A stretch of DNA of 64,000 nucleotides from Lineus longissimus (lineage: Eukaryota; Nemertea; Pilidiophora; Heteronemertea; Lineidae), in contig NC_088322.1 in assembly GCF_910592395.1 (NCBI RefSeq), positions 12,271,431 through 12,335,430 of the forward strand, given 5' to 3'. The position numbers and the translations under genes were made by a program. The notes under the pieces are model-generated. The model worked only from the letters and a program-made list of their open reading frames with translations. It did not search any database and was not told where the DNA came from. This document shows, piece by piece, positions 56,979-64,000 of this stretch (position 1 is its first letter; every line of letters begins with the position of its first letter).

Positions 56979-59900
56979 ATTTATCACTATCAGAGATCAC
57001 ATCACTAAGTCAATAAAAAACTAAGCAAATATGAGATAAAATGGGAATTTAGAATTTGATTTCCCATTTCAACCAATCAATGGAGGTCATTTTGAAAAAA
57101 AATCGCTGTGTTTCTGTACAACGTAGAGGAAAATATAAGGGGAGCTCACTTCTATATTTTTGAATACATTTACATATATGGGGTACATGTTCACTAAATG
57201 TACATGTATTTTCAAAAGGGAAGTTTTTGTTTCCGCTATAAACCTGGTGGCGATGTTAGGTGTTGATTCCGAGAATGTGGGTTTTGGTGTCAATTTGATG
57301 ACATGATTTTCCACTTGTGACCTCAAGTTTGCATGTCAAGTGTGAGCTGTTCAGTCGGATTTTGAGAGTACAGTTGAGATCTGTTGGTCTAGTGCTATAC
57401 ACATACAACTAATAATGCATCACCATCGGAGGCTAAGTAGTCTCGACTATGCAAAAATTCGGATAAATTCAACTGGGTATTCAGCATTGAAAGAGGTAAG
57501 AATGTCAGGCAGGTCTGCCAGTGCATGGTTCAAACTATTGAGGGTTTGTGTCCCAGAGCAGTCACCAAAAATGAGACGAGTACCAGTTGTGGGTGCAGAA
57601 ATTTGGAAAAGGGGGGACGCAGCCTCCACCCCTTACAGTGCGGTTTTGGAACCGAGAGAGGGTCTGGGAGGCCCTCCCCTGGAAGAAATTCAACATGTTT
57701 ATAAGTGCTCCAGGTATCAGAGGGCTTGCTCTCAGACTAAATAGGGGCGCGCCTCATGCACCACCCCAAATTCACCGCTAATTACAATCATTAGACGATC
57801 ACATTTCGGGGCATCAAAAGTGCCACAGGGTGAGAACTTTCTACACCAGGCAGTCCAACTTCTGTATAATTGGTGTGTTGTCATTTTCTTGTCCCTTTTG
57901 GTTTCCTTCTTTTCTTCCCCTTCCCCTGCCTCTGACCCTTGAAGCGATCCCACCAGTTATATGGCCAACCTAAACTGAACCCCAAGCCATATACACTGAG
58001 TGACAAATAAATATTGTCACAGTGAGGTCAGGCCATGTAAAAACAAGAATCAGCTGATTTGGCAGGTAGTGCTTGTCCAGGGTTTTGCAAAGGTTATGAA
58101 ACTGTTGGTATTTTATTTGCAATTTCATACGAGATTGATTATGAGAAAATATTTGTGTACAAAAGCCTACATTTGTTCTGATGTGATCATTTGTTCCATG
58201 ATAAAACCTGGACCAAGTATCAGATCGTCACAATTTCCCCAAGAATCAGCATCTTCAGTGCACTTTCACATCAGCAACTCTGACGACGAGGACAGCGTGT
58301 ATCTTAGTGACGGCACATTGAATTTGCTCCCTTCTAAATGTCAAGAGGGTTCAACGTCGAAAGAGCCGTGATGATGACGTGTGACTCAAGGTGGATGTGT
58401 TTGAACTCAATGAGGAACCTGCAAAACTAAAAATCCAGATGGCAGCACCAGTACTAAAAGGTAGTCCTCCAGTCCTTGGACCTCCAGTGCATTTTCCATC
58501 AAAATTAAGTTTTGTTGATTTTCTCCCTAAAACTCACCAAATAGAATTAAGGACCAATAAAACAACATTTCTGGTGCTATTTCCCCATGAAGAGTAATAA
58601 AGGGATGAAATATTCAACAATCATGGAACCAGGAAATGGCTTTCTCATTTACAACTGCACTGAGGTTCCTTATCAGAAACACATGACTTGCATCAATTAC
58701 TTTTATTAATTGATACCAACTGAGGTGCGGTATATCAGGGATTATGTTCGTACAAAGTTTGCGGCAGGGACCTTGTTTTAAAGCATCTATTATATGGCTT
58801 ACTGTAGTGTTTATGAGTACCACACCGGCAATTTTGCAACAATTTTGCTTTTACAACTTAGTTTGAATAACTGTTCATTCGTACATGTAGGGCTCTGAAT
58901 GCCATGAATGCAGAAGAGGAACACATGAAAAAATACTGCACTGTTAATATGGAATTGGCCCTGTGAATGACAGCAGATGTCATGACTGAATGTCAAAGCT
59001 TCCATTAGCTATTCGTATCCTGGTATCAAAGGGCATGACTCTGGCAGTTCGTGACAATCCCTCACTGACCTTTTTATCAGAGGACCAGGGTGCTGTGTTT
59101 AAAGTGTGTAAGGAAAGGCTATCACAAACATGTGATACACGATATGCCAGGTAATTAATTTCCTGTATTCATCTTTGAGAGTGATCTCCGGCAGTTCTTC
59201 ATGTGAGATTTCGTAAAAACTAACTCACTCAGTTGTAGCTTTCAACTTTGGATGAAAGTTATTCCTTTCCCAAGTGTCTGACAGTCTCCACTCTGACAAT
59301 TGCTCTGTCAATCTCCAGGGGAAAGCTATGGTGCTAGAAAACTAACGTCATGCTAAGGGGCAGGGACAGGTCATAAAAACTCATGCAGCCCTATCCCATG
59401 TCTTGAACATGTTGAAAGATTTACCTACAGAAATCTTTGACATTGATGCCTATCTTTCTTATAGTGCCATCAAATTCCACCATATCCAAGACCTGGGAGT
59501 GGAACCCTTTTATATTATGCTGGCATTTCTCTCCGGTGTTTCACAACTTTGCGCGTGACTTTTACGAGACCTAATCTGGTCGGCTTAGCCATTTTGTACA
59601 GACTTACATTGATTTACAGTCATGAAAAAGTGTACACAGCTATGTCACCTTGCTTGTGAACTCTGTCTGGGAAAGGATTTGAAAGATTAGTGTTTTTAAC
59701 GAGACATGGGCCTAGCAAATATCCTAGAGATTATGATAGGGTGTTCTCCAACTTTTCACAGTTTGATACAGTGCCAGTGGGGCTTTGAATTGGTGTCATG
59801 ATGGTGAGGTCCATGAATTAGAAATTTGACCCAGTGGTATGAAACTTTGACTCGGTGGTGGTAGGTTGGCGACTAAAAGTAGAAGAGGACACTGCTGGGT

Positions 59901-60841
59901 ATTTGGTATCTCAAAGGAGGTGCTTTTTCACTATTTGTATGTGTATAAGAAATTGTGACAAAATGCCGTCAGAACTCGGGCGAAATTGAGTCATAATGTT
60001 AGAAGAACCAAGTGACAGTCAAGTCCAATACCAGTCCCAGAGCGTTTAAAGTTCTGTCGTCTGATTTTATGGTGCACAACAGCTTGCCATTGTTTTGTTA
60101 CATTACACAGGTCAAACGTATGATGTTGGCCTTCAAGTCAAACATGTGTGATGGAGGTGGTTGGATCGATGGACATTGTTTCATCTTTTGTCTGTTCTCA
60201 TCAATAGCGAGAATGGTGTGACAGCTTTGATATCACCATCCTCAAATAGCAGGCTTTCTGAAGAGAGTGCATAATGCAGGTTGAAAATAGTTTTGTAGTT
60301 CTCGAATCTTCATTATGATATCGATAGTTAGACAAACAAATCAGAAAACAATGAATCCCTTCTTGATACAGATGTGCAATTGTGACCACAAAGAGGTTTA
60401 GTTCCCGTTGTGATTTGTAGATGGAACCACTAGCACAACCATAGAAAACAGTGGACAATCTGGTGTAATTATCTCTGACCTTGTCCTTTGAAACATTTTA
60501 ATGTTTTGACTCATTTTATTTTAAGCATGTTGATAAGGCACCAAATTCACACGATCACACACCGAATGGGATTAGTGTTTATACCAGAACAATATTATAA
60601 AGAAGGCACAAAATAATAGCTGTGTGAATGTTGACTCATTATTGATAAACAATTTTAAGGTTATTTCAAGCAAATACTACACCTACATAATTGCTTTAGA
60701 TTGATAAAAAGGCATTTGGATGGTAGTTTGGGTTCAATCAGATCCCCTTTTGTTGTCAGTTTTGGAATCGAAAAGTTAGAGATCAAGAAATGCTGTAACA
60801 AACATTGCTTGTGACCTTTGATAAGTTTAATAGTGTGTTGT

Positions 60842-61000
60842 ACAGTAGAGACTCTATCAAGGATGCCCTCGGGACTGACTAGTACTCTCCTCACAATGTA
60901 ATGGAGAGGTGTCGAGAGGTCAAATTGAATTGAAGCAACCAAGTTTGGGACCAAAACTAATGTCCTTATCAGAGAGGGTGTCCTTATACATGCTTCCCGA
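60842..61000. mobile_element. Degenerate pogo-like element fragment
   Basis: It begins TACAGTAGAGACTCTATCAAGGA. It later contains GGAGAGGTGTCGAGAGGTCAAATTGAATT and TGTCCTTATCAGAGAGGGTGTCC, which parallel words in the element at 39347-39506. The right terminus is eroded. Confidence 0.45.
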
Positions 61001-61515
61001 AATTGGTGGCTTGCATTGGAACTAACTTTTTCCCCCTTGTCCGTCATTAAAGGCATTCAAGTGTGTTGGTCAACCATGACTATCTCCTTTGTCCCTCCAC
61101 CATAAGGCCTAGTTTCCCCTTATGACATCACTATTTCGGACACTCAGCGCCCCATTTCTGGAAAGGTGTATAGAGAGTTGTCAGGAGGCACATTATACTC
61201 TAATCGTGCCCGAGGCCACATTTTTAGAAGAGCAGTAATCTGCTCTAGTCTGAATTTGATTGCTATTAAACATAGTATCATCGACCTCCTGAATAGTCTG
61301 AGCTGTCTATTCTCAAAGTACTAACTACATGTATATATATGGACATCCACTACACTTCCAGTCATCTAAATAATCCATTAAGATCCCCTGAGAGAGACTC
61401 GATCATTGATTTATCGACTCTCAAAGTTCCCACGTCATCTAGCAGGTCTAAAGATGGTGTTACTTGAGACACGCGCTAGTCTGGAGAATCTGGCTTAAGT
61501 AGGGGAGATATTCGA

Positions 61516-61582
61516 TGGTGGTGCAATAATGTAGTGTCAGATTCGGAACCTGAACATCTTGGCTTGATACCCGGTCCTGGCA
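61516..61582 (+). repeat. Possible tRNA-derived SINE head
   Basis: TGGTGCAATAATG resembles an A box and GGCTTGATACCC a B box, about 35 bp apart, as in the element on the minus strand at 5549-5635. Both boxes have mismatches. Confidence 0.35.
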
Positions 61583-62150
61583 TCACTTGCGGCCATGGGA
61601 ACTTCCTTTTCCTTCAATCGCTTTCTTGTAACTGGTGTCTAGGCAGATGTTATAAGCAAATGACCCTCTCTCTGATGGACTCCATCCTGCCCGGCCAAAT
61701 ACGAGTTGCAGCCAATACTGTCATCATATCAATGTTCCCAGCTGATGAAGTATTCCTTCCACTCCAGAAACAGGAACCATTTTGTGTTATAACACGCTAC
61801 AATTTCATATTGATTTTGGTATCACAGTTTGCTGTTGGCATCTGGCCTTGAGGTGGTGGTACAAAATGTACTTTGAGATTGGTGAAGTGCCAATGCATAG
61901 CTATGGCAAAGCAATCTCCTGTTTAATGATCGTAATAATGTTTCATTTGGATGATGCTGTGTGGCTTTTATTTGGATGTTTATAGTTGCTGGCCTTTGAT
62001 TTGGATTTGACCCTCAATTGGATGGTGCTGCATGGCTTTCACTTGGATTGTGCTGCCCTTCATTTGGAAATTGAATGTTCCTAGCCGTCTTCTGTTTTTC
62101 CTTCAGCCATTCTCCCTGTTGCCTGGTTCCCGCTACCTGTGTGTTTGATG

Positions 62151-62359
62151 TGAGACTCCACATAAACCATAGCCTACCCAGGAGCTGCTCGAATGTCAGA
62201 CTTTCAGGCCTCTTGTTGTTGGACACCTATCACCCATCCACTATCCATGTCCATGAGACTCCACATGAACCATAGCCTACCCAGGAGCTGCTCGAATGTC
62301 AGACTTTCAGGCCTCTTGTTGTGGGACACCTATCACCCATCCACTATCCATGTCCATGA
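62151..62359. repeat. Two-copy tandem duplication, 103-bp unit
   Basis: Copies start at 62151 and 62254 with TGAGACTCCACAT.AACCATAG and are nearly identical across 103 bp. Confidence 0.88.
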
Positions 62360-63158
62360 TGTCAGAGTGCACCAATATAGATTAATGTCATTCTAACAAT
62401 GGTTTCCGGGATTATTCTAGTGATATTACCAGTGGTTATGGTAGAACAGCAAGTGTTCATTTAAAAACTTCATACTGTCATGAATGCAGTACAATGGCAT
62501 GTGCACAGATCCACATGAATTTTTGCATATTGTGTTTATGAGAATTTTTGCATATCATTCGATCAGTGTAGTAGCCGCAGCTTGTTTGTAAAGATCAGGA
62601 TGAAACATGTATAGTTATAGGGTACAGTATAAAAAGCTTTTATTCATATTTATTATGTACATGATCGGTGTGGTGAGTTCTTTCAAGGTCTGACGTGTGG
62701 GATTTGATGAAATGGTTGAACCAACCATTTGATGAATAGGTCAAACAAGTCTGTGGTTGCTTGCAATTTTCTTTTCATGTTTCAAATGAAAGGAATTTTG
62801 AAGAAAAAAAATCAAGTTTAGCTGCTGTGTGGTCAATATCGGAAAATCATATTTCTCCTCTTTGGGAGTAGTGTCTACAAGTGTTTTGCATTTCTATCCT
62901 TGTTGTAGGGGGCTATGGCCTCGCTGTCACTCAGCTGTGTCACACCACCTCATTCATACTCATGAAACCAGCCGTGTCCAAGGTCTGCTTCAATATCATG
63001 TGCCAATAGCATGCACTGCACATGACATACTTGTAACACAAGGACACATGGTTCATAGCTCTGTTGTTCATCAAGCTCAGAACAAAATTTCCATGTAATG
63101 AATATTTACGAAATTTGCATTCCATGAGTTTTTTGTTCATGTACATGTAGCTGCACGT

Positions 63159-63190
63159 TATTGGTTCAGTGGTTCAGTGGTTCAGTGGTT
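63159..63190. repeat. 10-bp microsatellite (GGTTCAGTGG)
   Basis: Three consecutive units of GGTTCAGTGG followed by a partial fourth. Confidence 0.85.
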
Positions 63191-64000
63191 TGTGTTTGTT
63201 ATGGTGTGATGAAAGAATTGGTGAAATTTTGCTGTTGAAAATCAAGAATGCCAGTACAGCCTCACTCAAAGGTAATGTTGAAGTGTAGTTTCCTCTCCCT
63301 CCCTGCATGGAAATATTTTGAAGATTTGCTCAGTGGTGAGTTTTTTTGGAGTCGAGTGTGTGCAATGATAGCTCCTCCGGTGAGGTCTTTGGCATTGTTT
63401 GGACGTCACGGGAAGGATCCAGAGGGCGGATTTCTGCTCATCCGAGAGTCCTTAGAAAGACCATTCTCCTCTCAATACAGTATTGGCCTACCTGTTGCTC
63501 CCCTCCATGAAATCAGGTCACCCACTCATCTTTGAGATCCGAGTTCATATTTAATAGTGCACCAGATCTAACAGTTCTTTCTGACAAATCAAAGTCGCTA
63601 TAGTGGTTACCTTTGTCAGTCGATCTTGCTTCGATTCATCCTCCTCCCCACTTCCTCTCGATATACGATTGCGTAGGTCGGTCTAAAGTAAAGGCCCGAT
63701 AATTCCAATTATTTGTTTCTTCTGCGTATGCGAGCTTCAGTCATGGACCACGTGTATATGTTCTGCGCTGATATCTCCTTACTGGCTGGCAACCTCAACA
63801 TCAATATCTCTTGTGACTCCCACTTGGCATCGCTCCGTCGATAGCCATAGCATCATCCAAGCAGCTGATTTCTAGCATCAGGAGCATAGGAGGCTGACAA
63901 CAGGAATATTTCAATAGCTCCTGTACGCTTGGGTGTTACTTGCCAGCTTTGGCTTGCAGAATTCTACTATCTTGTCGGTGATTTGTACAGAGATGTTCGA

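Larger units (their letters stand above)
56979..64000. other. Region with no firm gene
   Basis: No open frame here has recognisable domains. Three weak coding hints exist: an ATG segment at 57415-57495 ending in a GTAAGA donor, an acidic segment at 58251-58371 (HISNSDDEDSVYLSDG), and an ATG mini-exon at 63248-63271 with a GTAATG donor. The rest is AT-rich sequence with SINE-like and pogo-like debris and a 103-bp duplication. Confidence 0.45.

Overview
This is a window of animal nuclear DNA. Genes are split by many introns with GT/AG boundaries, protein-coding density is low, overall composition is AT-leaning, and 'tacatgta'-type low-complexity words and short inverted-repeat elements are abundant. 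These traits, with the gene content, suggest a marine invertebrate such as a lophotrochozoan or an invertebrate deuterostome. The species cannot be fixed from the sequence alone.

Layout. 1-5136 has no gene I can support. 5137-32278 (+) holds a gene of at least 31 exons encoding an about 1830-residue WD-repeat/HEAT-like protein of the WDR87/WDR97 type, probably ciliary. Its large second intron (7712-14538) carries on the opposite strand an intronless 965-codon gene fusing ankyrin repeats to a Mab-21/cGAS-like nucleotidyltransferase with intact catalytic acids. The same intron has a 5'-truncated LINE flanked by a 13-bp target-site duplication, and next to it a relic fragment of a second Mab-21 domain. 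34643-37967 (-) is DNAJC22 (three exons). It stands head to head with 38829-40901 (+), a DNAJC27/RBJ-like small GTPase with no J domain. 42339-49864 (-) is NAE1, complete in 15 exons. 53762-56978 (+) is an unrecognised gene for a Ser/Arg/Asp-rich protein with a 24-nt microexon. The last 7 kb shows only weak coding hints.

Mobile and repeated DNA explains much of the rest: tRNA-like and 5S-rRNA-like SINE heads, pogo-like and PIF/Harbinger-like non-autonomous elements, a 160-bp-arm foldback element, a near-perfect 94-bp hairpin, and several tandem duplications.

Functionally the genes are mixed: axonemal scaffold, candidate nucleic-acid sensor, membrane J-protein, Rab-like GTPase, and the NEDD8 E1 subunit. 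Nothing suggests a single pathway. The item most worth follow-up is the nested ankyrin-cGLR gene with its decayed neighbour copy, which looks like part of a locally duplicating innate-immune family.
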